From Methanolobus sp. UBA32 (GTDB lineage: Archaea > Halobacteriota > Methanosarcinia > Methanosarcinales > Methanosarcinaceae): a stretch of DNA of 20,510 bases. The notes under the pieces are model-generated. The model was not told where the DNA came from, did not search any database, and saw nothing but the letters and a program-made list of their open reading frames with translations. Positions 9,106 to 16,437 of this stretch are shown piece by piece. The translations under genes and the position numbers were made by a program. The number at the start of each line of letters is the position of its first letter. Position 1 is the first letter of the stretch. The DNA lies in NCBI GenBank assembly GCA_002507205.1, contig DAZF01000076.1, positions 1,556-22,065 of the forward strand, given 5' to 3'.

Positions 9106-9113
9106 TATAAATA
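9106..9113 (+). promoter_or_regulatory. TATA box of the DUF362 gene
   Basis: TATAAATA lies 43 nt before the ATG at 9149. With the usual spacing of about 25 nt, transcription would start near 9135, leaving a leader of about 14 nt that holds the AGAGGT ribosome site (9137-9142). This supports the 9149 start over upstream in-frame codons. Confidence 0.6.
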
Positions 9114-9148
9114 CTGATATAATGAATTGTATAAGCAGAGGTATTGGT

Positions 9149-10210
9149 ATGAGTGAAGTCTTTTTTAGATCAGCAGAAGAGATTGGGCCTGAAAACACCC
9201 AGATAGATCAGATAATCGACCTTTTTCCAAAAATATCACCTGTCAGGAAAGGCGATATTGTTGCAATAAAAATACATCCCGGAGAACTGGGAAACACTAC
9301 GTATGTACGTCCTGTTATTGTAAAGACCGTGGTAGATCTTGTAAAAGAGGCGGGTGGTGTTCCTTTTATTACGGACACAACTGTGCTTTACAGTGGAAAA
9401 CGTTTCAATGGTGCAGATCTGTTATGTACTGCTGCTACAAATGGTTTTACTTACGGGAGTATGGGTGCCCCCATCATTTGTGCTGACGGACTCTGTGGTG
9501 ATGATTTTGTGCCAGTTGAGATTGGAGGGGAAGTACTAAGCGAGATCACCGTGGCATCAGCTATCGCAAAAGCTGACTCGATGATTATGATATCACACTG
9601 TAAAGGTCATCCTGCATCAGGATTTGGAGGGGCAGTGAAAAACCTTGGAATGGGATGTCTGGATAAAGCAGGCAAAACTGCTGTTCATAAAGTTGGGAGG
9701 CCTGACATTGATCTCGATAAATGTGTAGGATGCAAAAAATGTCTCAAAGCTTGTCCGTGGAATGCATTGACCATCGAGGGTGGGAAAGCCATTGTGAATA
9801 AGGATCTGTGCAGAGGTGAACTCTCCTGCCTTGGAAGCTGTGCTTATCAGGCTATTGTTCCTCCTGCGGATGGTCCTGTGAAAATGCAGCAACTTCTGGG
9901 TGAAGCTTCGATGGGACCGATCAAACTTCTTCCCGGGAAGATCGGGTACATTAACTGGATATTTGATCTTACGCCTGGTTGTGATTGTTTCAACTTCTCA
10001 GCACCAACTTTTGCAGGTGATATTGGTATAACGGCTTCAAAAGACCCGGTGGCAATTGACAAGGCAAGTCTTGACCTCATAAATGATAAAATGAAACACG
10101 ACAACAGAGGCTGCATCACCAATGTCTGGGGTGTTGACCCTATGGTACATCTTGATTATGCGAAAAGGATTGGTGCCGGAAGCATGGATTATGAATTAAT
10201 ACGCCAGTGA
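9149..10210 (+). CDS. DUF362 domain Fe-S protein (COG2768-like)
   Basis: A 353-aa protein of the DUF362 family of iron-sulfur proteins, whose activity is not known to me. The N-terminal DUF362 part runs to about residue 180 (GDIVAIKIHPGELGN, PFITDTTVLYSG, MISHCKGHPASGFGGAVKNLGMG). A ferredoxin-type insert follows: C192-V-G-C195-K-K-C198-L-K-A-C202-P, then C221, C227 and C231. The second set has irregular spacing and may not hold a full cubane. The C-terminal part (GDIGITASKDPVAIDKASLDLIN) is also typical. I chose ATG 9149 because AGAGGT ends 6 nt upstream and the TATA box at 9106 would leave any earlier start outside the transcript. NMD3 begins 43 nt downstream, so the two may be co-transcribed. 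Confidence 0.85.
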   Translation: MSEVFFRSAEEIGPENTQIDQIIDLFPKISPVRKGDIVAIKIHPGELGNTTYVRPVIVKTVVDLVKEAGGVPFITDTTVLYSGKRFNGADLLCTAATNGFTYGSMGAPIICADGLCGDDFVPVEIGGEVLSEITVASAIAKADSMIMISHCKGHPASGFGGAVKNLGMGCLDKAGKTAVHKVGRPDIDLDKCVGCKKCLKACPWNALTIEGGKAIVNKDLCRGELSCLGSCAYQAIVPPADGPVKMQQLLGEASMGPIKLLPGKIGYINWIFDLTPGCDCFNFSAPTFAGDIGITASKDPVAIDKASLDLINDKMKHDNRGCITNVWGVDPMVHLDYAKRIGAGSMDYELIRQ

Positions 10211-10253
10211 ACAGGCGGCTTTATTGCTGAGCGAAAACAATATCTAATTAACT

Positions 10254-11321
10254 ATGATATCAAAGCCAATGAACAGTACCGTATGCCCAAAATGTGGGAA
10301 TGAAACACTGAAATTATTTCAGGGGCGTTGCAAGGACTGCTTTTTAGAGAATTTTACCCTTGCAGAAATAGCTCCAGTTTTGCACGCAAAGATATGCGCC
10401 AGTTGCGGAGCACGTAACATCAAGAACAAATGGGTAAATTATGGTGATCTGGGAGATATAGTTATCCAGACAGCGGAAGATGCACTTTTAGTACATGAGA
10501 TGGCCGAGGATATTGAGATATATGTAAATCCCCGTGAGCTTACTCCTCACCTCTACAAGGTGCATATTGAAGTGGATGCGATGTTGCTTGATGAGAGATT
10601 CCATCAGGAACTTGATACAGAGATACGTATACTACGTGAGTCATGCGACATGTGCAGTCGTATATCCGGCGGATACTTTGAAGCTATCCTGCAGATAAGG
10701 GCCACCAACCGCCTTCCTTCTGAAGAAGAGATGAAAGAGTGTATCAATATCGCTAACGATGTACTGGGGAGACTGCGCAGTAAGGGTGACAGACTTGCAT
10801 TTATATCTCACTCTCTGGATATAAAGGAAGGTGCTGATCTTTATATAGGTTCCTCAAATGCAGGCAGGCACATCTGTAAAGAGATTGTTTCCAGACTGGG
10901 GGGCAGTTTTAATGAATCTGAATCGTTGCAGGGAAGAAAGGAAGGTAAAGATGTTTATCGTATCACTTTTTCCCTGAGGCTACCTGAATTTATGCCCCAT
11001 GACATCATTGAGCACAAGGGAAAGGTAATAGAGGTCAAGAAGTTCGGTAAAAATGTCACAGGTGTTGATATTGAGACCGGGGCACGTTTTACTGGTACTT
11101 CCGATGAGCTTGATGGGGCAACACTCATTGCAAAAAGAAAGGATCTTCAAAAAACAATGCTTGTGGCCATTGAGAACAACGACCTCCTTGTACTTGACCC
11201 TGATACCTATGAGACGGTGACAATCAAAAAACCGGTTATGTTCACTGCAGAAGCAGGTACTGAGATACCAGTTGTCAAAACAGAAAAGGGACTTCTTGCT
11301 GTTGCGGATGGATCCAGATAA
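10254..11321 (+). CDS. nmd3: NMD3 family ribosome-biogenesis protein
   Basis: Archaeal homologue of NMD3, which in eukaryotes binds the 60S subunit and acts as its export adaptor. Archaea have no nucleus, so a role in late large-subunit assembly is inferred. The 355-aa protein has the N-terminal treble-clef-like zinc sites: C11-x2-C14 with C26-x2-C29, and C48-x2-C51 (CASCGARN) probably paired with C131-x2-C134 (CDMCSR). The segment SRISGGYFEAILQIRA is the family hallmark. The C-terminal part is beta-rich (VIEVKKFGKNVTGVDIETG), as in family members. An in-frame TAA at 10245-10247 means ATG 10254 is the first start; ATG 10269 (MNSTVCPKCG) is an alternative. No clear ribosome site precedes either. 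The ATP-grasp gene follows after 15 nt. Confidence 0.88.
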   Translation: MISKPMNSTVCPKCGNETLKLFQGRCKDCFLENFTLAEIAPVLHAKICASCGARNIKNKWVNYGDLGDIVIQTAEDALLVHEMAEDIEIYVNPRELTPHLYKVHIEVDAMLLDERFHQELDTEIRILRESCDMCSRISGGYFEAILQIRATNRLPSEEEMKECINIANDVLGRLRSKGDRLAFISHSLDIKEGADLYIGSSNAGRHICKEIVSRLGGSFNESESLQGRKEGKDVYRITFSLRLPEFMPHDIIEHKGKVIEVKKFGKNVTGVDIETGARFTGTSDELDGATLIAKRKDLQKTMLVAIENNDLLVLDPDTYETVTIKKPVMFTAEAGTEIPVVKTEKGLLAVADGSR

Positions 11322-11336
11322 AAAGGTCCGTATGTT

Positions 11337-12503
11337 ATGAAGAATATTCTGGTTATAGGTTTTAGTACTCGCAATATAGTCTGTTCCGGCAAGAGAGCCG
11401 GATACAATATGTATTCTATCGATGCTTTCTGTGATCATGACCTTTTACAGTGTTCTGCCGGTTCAAAGAAACTGGATGTAGGGGAAACTTTTGACATTGA
11501 TAACATCTGCCTTGAAGGGCTGGTGGAGCTCATTGAAAGTTTCAATGTGAGTTTTGATGCCATCATACCGGGTTCGGGTTTTGAGACAATTGGCCTGGAA
11601 AAGCTACCATACAGGATACTTGGGAATGAACCCGGACTCATGAAGGAAGTGTCGGATAAATACAACTTTTCCAGACTGCTAAAAAGATCGAAAATAGCTC
11701 ATCCTGAGACCGTCCTTCTTTCTGAGATCGATAAATTACAGTTACCTGTAATGGTAAAGCCTGCATGTTCCGGTGGGGGTATATTCAATACAAAAGTTGA
11801 AACCGAGGCTGATATCAAGGCTCTTCATGAAATGGCACGAAACACCAATATCCCGGCCTGTAAGAGTATTATGATTGCCCAGGAATATGTTGATGGTACT
11901 CCTGCAAGTGTGTCCGTAATATCCACAAAGGATAAAGCATGTGCTGTCGCCGTTAATGAACAACTTATCGGAATACCCTGGCTCACAAAAACCCCATTTG
12001 CATATTGCGGTAATATAACGCCTTATGCCACACCTTATGCCTCAGAAATGAAAAAGATATCTGAAAAATTGATACTTGAGCTTGGACTGGTAGGTTCAAA
12101 TGGTGTGGATTTCATTATCAGTGAGGAAGGACCGGTGGTCATCGAGGTAAATGCCCGGTTCCAGGGCAGTCTCGACAGTGTTGAAATGGCAACCGGGATT
12201 AACTTATTCGATGCTCATATGAAGGCTTTTGAAGGAAATATCAATATAGGCCAAAACCCGGAAATTCAGTATGCAGGTCGTGCAATACTTTATGCCGGAA
12301 GGGAAATGATGATGACCGAAGCCGTTCAAAAGAAACTGCTTGAAATGAACGTTTGTGACATTCCTAATGTCGGGCAGGTCATAAATCCGGAAGAACCTGT
12401 GATCTCGGTCTTATGCTCTGGAAAAGGCCGTGAGGACATTTTGTCCGGTATTGAGGAAAGCGTTATCTTTATACGTGAATCATTGAATCTACTTGATTCC
12501 TAA
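11337..12503 (+). CDS. ATP-grasp family carboxylate ligase, substrate unknown (COG2232-like)
   Basis: A 388-aa ATP-grasp enzyme, expected to use ATP to form an acyl-phosphate and join a carboxylate to an amine or thiol. Domains in order: a Rossmann-like pre-grasp domain (1-100, ILVIGFSTRNIVCSGKRAGY); ATP-binding strands with VMVKPACSGGGIFN (138-151; K141 and the Gly-rich loop) and MIAQEYVDG (179-187); then VGSNGVDFIISEEGPVVIEVNARFQG, where E270 and N272 are the expected Mg-ATP ligands. It resembles archaeal COG2232 proteins often labelled carbamoyl-phosphate-synthase-like or carboligase. It does not look like PylC or MfnD by its N-terminus. Its position 15 nt after nmd3 suggests co-transcription. 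AAAAGGT (about 11320-11326) is the ribosome site. The real substrate is unknown. Confidence 0.8.
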   Translation: MKNILVIGFSTRNIVCSGKRAGYNMYSIDAFCDHDLLQCSAGSKKLDVGETFDIDNICLEGLVELIESFNVSFDAIIPGSGFETIGLEKLPYRILGNEPGLMKEVSDKYNFSRLLKRSKIAHPETVLLSEIDKLQLPVMVKPACSGGGIFNTKVETEADIKALHEMARNTNIPACKSIMIAQEYVDGTPASVSVISTKDKACAVAVNEQLIGIPWLTKTPFAYCGNITPYATPYASEMKKISEKLILELGLVGSNGVDFIISEEGPVVIEVNARFQGSLDSVEMATGINLFDAHMKAFEGNINIGQNPEIQYAGRAILYAGREMMMTEAVQKKLLEMNVCDIPNVGQVINPEEPVISVLCSGKGREDILSGIEESVIFIRESLNLLDS

Positions 12504-12557
12504 TAATTTGAAATTGGCTTACAACGTTAAAAATCAGTCAGGACTTGCAAGCAAAGG

Positions 12558-12589
12558 TTAATATTTGAATACATTGCATTAAGCATGCA
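12558..12589 (+). promoter_or_regulatory. Promoter of tfe, with TGCATTAAGCATGCA element
   Basis: A TATA-like TTAATATTT at 12558-12566 is followed by TGCATTAAGCATGCA at 12575-12589, close to the expected transcription start. A nearly identical element (TGCATTAAGATGCA) lies at the same relative place before psmB. The leader would be about 20 nt and hold the GAGGTGA ribosome site (12596-12602). Confidence 0.5.
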
Positions 12590-12608
12590 CATCATGAGGT
12601 GAAATTTT

Positions 12609-13106
12609 TTGATAGATTTGAATGATCTGGTTGTCAGAGGTTATCTAGTTCGGCTGGTGGGTGAAGAAGGACTCCAGATGATAGAGAACATGCCCGAAGG
12701 AGAAGTCACTGACGAACAAATAGCAGAAGCAACGGGTATTCTATTAAATATAGTTCGAAGAACTCTTTTTATTCTTAATGAGAACAAAATCGCAGTATGC
12801 AGGCGTGAACGTGACTCCAGTAGTGGGTGGCTTACTTATCTTTGGACTCTTGATATGACGGACATTGGACCACAATTGATGAAGGAGAAAAAAAGGCTTG
12901 TAAAAAACCTCCGAAACAGACTTAAGTTCGAGGAAGACAACGTCTTTTATAATTGTCCGGAAGGCTGTATCCGCATGAATTTCAATGAAGCTACAGAGTG
13001 CGAGTTCCTCTGTCCTGACTGTGGTGAGGACATGATGTATGAGGACAATTCCGAATTTATCCATAAGATCGAAAAGCGCCTGGCTTTCCTTGATAAAGAT
13101 AAATAA
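12609..13106 (+). CDS. tfe: Transcription initiation factor E alpha subunit (TFE)
   Basis: General transcription factor that stabilises the open promoter complex of archaeal RNA polymerase with TBP and TFB; homologous to the N-terminal half of TFIIE-alpha. The 165-aa protein has a winged-helix domain (about 1-90: DLVVRGYLVRLVGEEGL, VTDEQIAEATGILLNIVRRTLFIL) and a zinc ribbon (C116, C120, C135, C138: NCPEGC...LCPDCGED). The first zinc knuckle is CxxxC rather than CxxC. The start is TTG at 12609: an in-frame TGA at 12600-12602 excludes ATGs at 12585 and 12594, GAGGTGA stands 6 nt upstream, and the residues from here (MIDLNDLVVRGYL) match the family N-terminus. The HD gene starts on the next base after the stop. 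Confidence 0.93.
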   Translation: MIDLNDLVVRGYLVRLVGEEGLQMIENMPEGEVTDEQIAEATGILLNIVRRTLFILNENKIAVCRRERDSSSGWLTYLWTLDMTDIGPQLMKEKKRLVKNLRNRLKFEEDNVFYNCPEGCIRMNFNEATECEFLCPDCGEDMMYEDNSEFIHKIEKRLAFLDKDK

Positions 13107-13613
13107 ATGCTATTTCGTGAAGATGCTCTTGATATCCTGAAGGTTTCGGGTTGCAGCGATAAGGTTATAGCTCATTGCATAACCGTTGCTGAACTGGCTC
13201 TTGAAATTGCGGTAAAACAGATTAATAAAGGTAAGGATGTTGATCTGGAAATTGTGGAAATAGGAGCGTTACTGCACGATCTTGGAAGAGCCAGAAGTCA
13301 TGGGATCGACCACGCCATAATAGGTGTGGAAATGGCGAAGGAAAATAACATTGAACCTTCAGTTCTGGAGGTTATCAAGCGTCATATAGGGGCTGGCATC
13401 ACAAGGGAAGAAGCAAAGATCATGGGACTTCCGGATGATGACTATATTCCTGTGACGCTGGAGCAAAAAATAGTAGCCCATGCAGATAATCTTGTAATGG
13501 GGACTGAAAGGATCTCTCTTGACAGACGTATCCGGAAGATGCAGGAGAAACAGATCGATAAAAAAAGCATTGAGCGCGTAAAAGCACTTGCTGAAGAAAT
13601 CGGCCTTTGTTAA
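13107..13613 (+). CDS. HD-domain hydrolase (TIGR00295-like)
   Basis: A 168-aa HD-superfamily protein, probably a metal-dependent phosphohydrolase. Visible HD signature: H23 (VIAHCITVAEL), H57-D58 (GALLHDLGRAR), H69 and H93 (IKRHIGAG) and D127 (VAHADNLV), enough for a metal site. It resembles a compact archaeal HD family; its substrate is unknown, with a nucleotide or cyclic nucleotide possible. ATG 13107 directly follows the tfe stop, so the two genes are surely co-transcribed and probably translationally coupled. A tie to transcription or nucleotide signalling is only inferred from that position. The C-terminus is basic and helical (RRIRKMQEKQIDKKSIERVKALAEEIG). Confidence 0.82.
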   Translation: MLFREDALDILKVSGCSDKVIAHCITVAELALEIAVKQINKGKDVDLEIVEIGALLHDLGRARSHGIDHAIIGVEMAKENNIEPSVLEVIKRHIGAGITREEAKIMGLPDDDYIPVTLEQKIVAHADNLVMGTERISLDRRIRKMQEKQIDKKSIERVKALAEEIGLC

Positions 13614-13620
13614 GCAAGGG

Positions 13621-13675
13621 ATAAATATATATATATAAATTGCTAATGAGTAACTGATTAATGCATTAAGATGCA
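13621..13675 (+). promoter_or_regulatory. Promoter of psmB
   Basis: A long TATA run (ATAAATATATATATATAAAT, 13621-13640) is followed by the 12-nt palindrome TTAATGCATTAA (13658-13669), which overlaps TGCATTAAGATGCA (13662-13675), about where transcription should begin. The leader would be about 55 nt, long enough for structure near the ribosome site. Confidence 0.55.
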
Positions 13676-13699
13676 TAGTACGTTTTTCAAATTTATTTT

Positions 13700-13717
13700 C
13701 TCATTTTTGTATGAGGT
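13700..13717 (+). promoter_or_regulatory. psmB ribosome binding site within a small hairpin
   Basis: GAGGT (13713-13717) lies 7 nt before the psmB ATG. CTCAT (13700-13704) can pair with ATGAG (13711-13715), with a further T-G wobble to 13716 and a 6-nt loop, hiding most of the Shine-Dalgarno. The stem is short and AT-rich, so any control would be weak. Confidence 0.35.
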
Positions 13718-13724
13718 ATAATTA

Positions 13725-14354
13725 ATGGTTAATGATAAACATTACAAGGGTACAACCACTGTAGGTATAGTTTGCAATGACGGTGTTGTTCTTGCAACCG
13801 AGCAGCGTGCAACAATGGGGAATTTCATTGCGAGTAAGACTGCAAAGAAGGTCTATCAGATAGATGATCTGGTTGCAATGACCATTGCTGGTTCTGTGGG
13901 CGATGCGCAGCAGATTGTAAGGGTAATGAGTGTGGAGTCCAAATTATACAAAATGAGACGTAAGGAGTCCATGACCATTAAAGGTCTTACAACTTTGTTG
14001 TCAAATATGCTCAGTGGGCAGAGATATTATCCACTTATGGTACAGCTTCTTGTTGGAGGGTATGATAAGAACGGACCTTCTATTTATTCACTTGATGCTC
14101 TTGGTGGAAGTATTGAAGAGACAAAAGCTGTTTCTACAGGTTCAGGTTCTCCCTTTGCATACGGTGTACTTGAAGACCGCTACAAGGAAGACATGACCAC
14201 CGATGAAGGTGTTGAACTGGCTGTCAGGGCACTTCACAATGCAATGAAGAGGGACTCTGCATCTGGTGAGAACATAGATGTTGTGGTTATTAAAAAGGAC
14301 TCATATACCAGACTTGATATGGAAGACGTCAAAAAAATGAGGGAAGAATTTTAA
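13725..14354 (+). CDS. psmB: Archaeal 20S proteasome beta subunit
   Basis: Catalytic beta subunit of the 20S proteasome, made as a proprotein and cut to expose an N-terminal threonine nucleophile. The propeptide is nine residues (MVNDKHYKG) and cleavage at Gly9-Thr10 gives TTTVGIV. In mature numbering T1, E17 (TEQRA) and K33 (SKTAKK) are in place, as are the GSVGDAQ and [15 protein letters not shown] blocks and a C-terminal VVVIKKD strand. The length (209 aa) is normal. It has its own promoter and lies after tfe-HD and before aCPSF1; no psmA is in the window. The ribosome site is GAGGT at 13713-13717. Confidence 0.96.
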   Translation: MVNDKHYKGTTTVGIVCNDGVVLATEQRATMGNFIASKTAKKVYQIDDLVAMTIAGSVGDAQQIVRVMSVESKLYKMRRKESMTIKGLTTLLSNMLSGQRYYPLMVQLLVGGYDKNGPSIYSLDALGGSIEETKAVSTGSGSPFAYGVLEDRYKEDMTTDEGVELAVRALHNAMKRDSASGENIDVVVIKKDSYTRLDMEDVKKMREEF

Positions 14355-14411
14355 CTTCGCATAATATGTCTTTAATTTCTTTCGTTTGAACTATCATATA
14401 TAGCATTTTGA

Positions 14412-14449
14412 ATATAGTTTTTAACTATATCATATTTTTCACTTTTTTA
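14412..14449 (+). terminator. Inverted repeat and T-rich tract between psmB and aCPSF1
   Basis: ATATAGTT (14412-14419) and AACTATAT (14423-14430) form a perfect 8-bp inverted repeat with a 3-nt spacer. It is followed by CATATTTTTCACTTTTTTAT. It could end psmB transcripts, since archaeal termination relies on T-rich tracts. It also lies in the promoter region of aCPSF1, so an operator or TATA role is possible. Confidence 0.35.
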
Positions 14450-14466
14450 TAAGGAAGGCTGTTTTA

Positions 14467-16377
14467 ATGGCGGTAGAAGAAGTACTATCTGATCTAAAGA
14501 AGAAAATAGAAGAAAAAATACCAATTGGTACTACTATTTCTAGTGTTGAGTTTGAAGGCCCACAGCTTGTTGTTTACACAGAAGAGCCTAAAAAGTTTGC
14601 AGATAACGGTAATATTGTCAGAAATCTGGCAAAAGCACTGAGAACACGTATCGTGGTACGTCCCGATCCAAGAGTGCTTATGCCACCAGAGGAATCAATT
14701 GAAAAAATAATACAAACTGTTCCTGAAGAATCCGGAGTATCCAATTACCACTTCGATCCAGATGTCGGTGAGGTCATTATAGAGGCTGAGAAGCCAGGAC
14801 TTGTAATCGGAAAACACGGAGAGACTCTCAGGGAAATTACAAAGAAGATAGGCTGGACGCCAAAGGTCGTAAGGACTCCTCCTATTAAGTCACGTACTGT
14901 CAAGAACATACGTGAATTCATGCGTACCAATCACAAAGAGAGAAAGGATATTCTCAAATCCGTGGGAAGGAAGATTCACAGGGGATGCACTTCAAAAGAT
15001 GAGTGGGTAAGGGTTACATCACTGGGTGGTGCAAAAGAAGTCGGGAGAAGTTGTTTTATTATTTCAACTCCTGAATCACGTATAATGATAGATTGTGGTG
15101 TCAATGTCGGTTCCGATGACAATATGACTCCTTATCTCTATGTGCCTGAAGCATACCCCATTAACCAGATAGATGCCGTTGTGCTGACACATGCTCACCT
15201 TGACCACCAGGGTCTTGTGCCACTTCTTTACAAATATGGTTTTGAAGGCCCTATCTATTGTACTCCGCCAACCAGGGATCTTATGGCACTGTTGCAGCTT
15301 GACTACATCGATGTAGCTGCAAAGGAAGGCAAGAGACCTCCTTACAGTTCAGCGGATGTCAGGGAGGGACTCAAGCATACTATTGTTCTTGATTATGAGG
15401 AAGTAACTGATATAGCACCTGATATAAAGCTCACATTCCACAATGCAGGACATATTATCGGCTCTGCAGTTTCCCATTTCCATATTGGGGACGGACTTCA
15501 TAATGTGGTTGTCACAGGTGACTTCAAGTATGAGAAGACAAGGCTCTTTGATGCTGCAGTTAATAAATTCCCTCGTGTTGAAAGTGTGATTATGGAATCC
15601 ACCTATGGAAACTCCAATGCTATACAGCCAACACTTCAGGAAGCGGAAAAGAATCTCCAGAACATCGTAAATGCAACGCTGGCAAAGGACGGTGTCGTAC
15701 TGATACCTGCTTTTGCGGTGGGAAGAAGTCAGGAAGTAATGATCGTACTGGAAGATGCTATACGCAAAGGAATCATACCAAATGTCCCGGTCTATCTTGA
15801 TGGAATGATATGGGAAGCAACGGCCATCCATGCAACATATCCTGAGTACCTCAACAACGACCTGCGTAAGCTCATATTCCAAAAGGGACAGAACCCGTTC
15901 CTTGCAGAATGCTTCAAGCCTGTTGACTCCAATGAACTGCGTCAGAAGATCATCAATGAACCACATCCATGTGTGATACTGGCAACATCAGGTATGATGA
16001 ATGCGGGTCCTGTGATAGAATACTTCAAGGCGTTTGCAGAGAACGAGAACAACACCCTTGTCTTTGTGGGTTACCAGGCAGATGGAACTCTCGGAAGAAG
16101 GATTCAGAAGGGCTGGAAAGAGATACCTCTCTCAAGCAGCAATGGAACCCATGTTGTCAAAATGAACATGAATGCAGAGGTTGTCGATGGTTTCTCCGGT
16201 CACTCTGACAGGAAACAGCTGATGGACTACATCAAAAAGATGAAGCCACGCCCCGAAAGAGTCTACACCGAGCACGGAGATGAGCGTTCATGTGTTGACC
16301 TTGCAAGCTCTATCCATAAGAGAAATAAGATGGAGACAAAGGCACTTACAAATCTTGAAACAGTACGGTTGGTCTGA
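14467..16377 (+). CDS. aCPSF1: aCPSF1/FttA beta-CASP ribonuclease, transcription termination factor
   Basis: Archaeal homologue of CPSF73: a metallo-beta-lactamase/beta-CASP endonuclease that cuts RNA after U-rich tracts and drives transcription termination; family members also act as 5'-3' exonucleases. Domains of the 636-aa protein: N-terminal KH-like domains (about 1-140, with a GKHG loop at 115-118), metallo-beta-lactamase core (about 180-400) with HAHLDH (242-247), H329 (AGHIIGS) and D352 (GDFKYE), and beta-CASP (about 375-570) with [16 protein letters not shown] and [10 protein letters not shown]. The late histidines H579 (FSGHSD) and H603 (TEHGDE) complete the two-zinc site. All catalytic residues are present and length is normal. 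AAGGAAGG (14451-14457 region) precedes the ATG. It has its own intergenic region and its stop lies in a terminator hairpin. Confidence 0.95.
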   Translation: MAVEEVLSDLKKKIEEKIPIGTTISSVEFEGPQLVVYTEEPKKFADNGNIVRNLAKALRTRIVVRPDPRVLMPPEESIEKIIQTVPEESGVSNYHFDPDVGEVIIEAEKPGLVIGKHGETLREITKKIGWTPKVVRTPPIKSRTVKNIREFMRTNHKERKDILKSVGRKIHRGCTSKDEWVRVTSLGGAKEVGRSCFIISTPESRIMIDCGVNVGSDDNMTPYLYVPEAYPINQIDAVVLTHAHLDHQGLVPLLYKYGFEGPIYCTPPTRDLMALLQLDYIDVAAKEGKRPPYSSADVREGLKHTIVLDYEEVTDIAPDIKLTFHNAGHIIGSAVSHFHIGDGLHNVVVTGDFKYEKTRLFDAAVNKFPRVESVIMESTYGNSNAIQPTLQEAEKNLQNIVNATLAKDGVVLIPAFAVGRSQEVMIVLEDAIRKGIIPNVPVYLDGMIWEATAIHATYPEYLNNDLRKLIFQKGQNPFLAECFKPVDSNELRQKIINEPHPCVILATSGMMNAGPVIEYFKAFAENENNTLVFVGYQADGTLGRRIQKGWKEIPLSSSNGTHVVKMNMNAEVVDGFSGHSDRKQLMDYIKKMKPRPERVYTEHGDERSCVDLASSIHKRNKMETKALTNLETVRLV

Positions 16378-16398
16378 CCGTACTCTTTTGTTTTTATT
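16362..16398 (+). terminator. Terminator hairpin overlapping the aCPSF1 stop codon
   Basis: AGTACGGT (16362-16369) pairs with ACCGTACT (16377-16384), an 8-bp perfect stem, extendable by a T-G wobble to leave a 5-nt loop. CTTTTGTTTTTATTTATT follows. The TGA stop (16375-16377) lies in the loop and first base of the descending arm, so ribosomes finishing the gene would cover the structure. It is oriented for the plus strand; no matching T tract exists for the convergent HAD gene. Confidence 0.7.
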
Positions 16399-16437
16399 TA
16401 TTATTCAGTTTTGCTTTTTTAGTTGTTTATTCTGCTT

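Larger units (their letters stand above)
8671..9148. other. AT-rich 478-nt intergenic region with divergent promoters
   Basis: No convincing protein-coding frame is seen here. It separates the minus-strand small genes from the plus-strand DUF362 gene. Visible elements are: TATA-like boxes for the minus strand (about 8716-8753); two near-identical plus-strand TATA-like blocks, about 8881-8890 and 8900-8909, each reading TATATATAA; a perfect 10-nt palindrome TGGAATTCCA at 8854-8863; TGAA-GAT-TTCA at 8830-8840; and a 6-bp hairpin AGTTTT/AAAACT at 8963-8981. The doubled TATA blocks lie about 240 nt before the DUF362 start, so a long leader or a small RNA is possible. Confidence 0.5.

Noticed and set aside
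9026..9148. N-terminal extension of the DUF362 protein from 9026
   Set aside because: The extra 41 residues do not look like the family, they span the TATA box, and the 9149 start has a good ribosome site.
11337..12503. Pyrrolysine synthesis enzyme PylC
   Set aside because: The ATP-grasp fold is shared, but the N-terminal motif differs and no pylB, pylD, pylS or pylT is nearby.
15349..15966. 205-aa minus-strand open frame opposite aCPSF1
   Set aside because: It lies wholly inside a certain gene, has Cys/Tyr/Phe-rich shadow composition and no domain.
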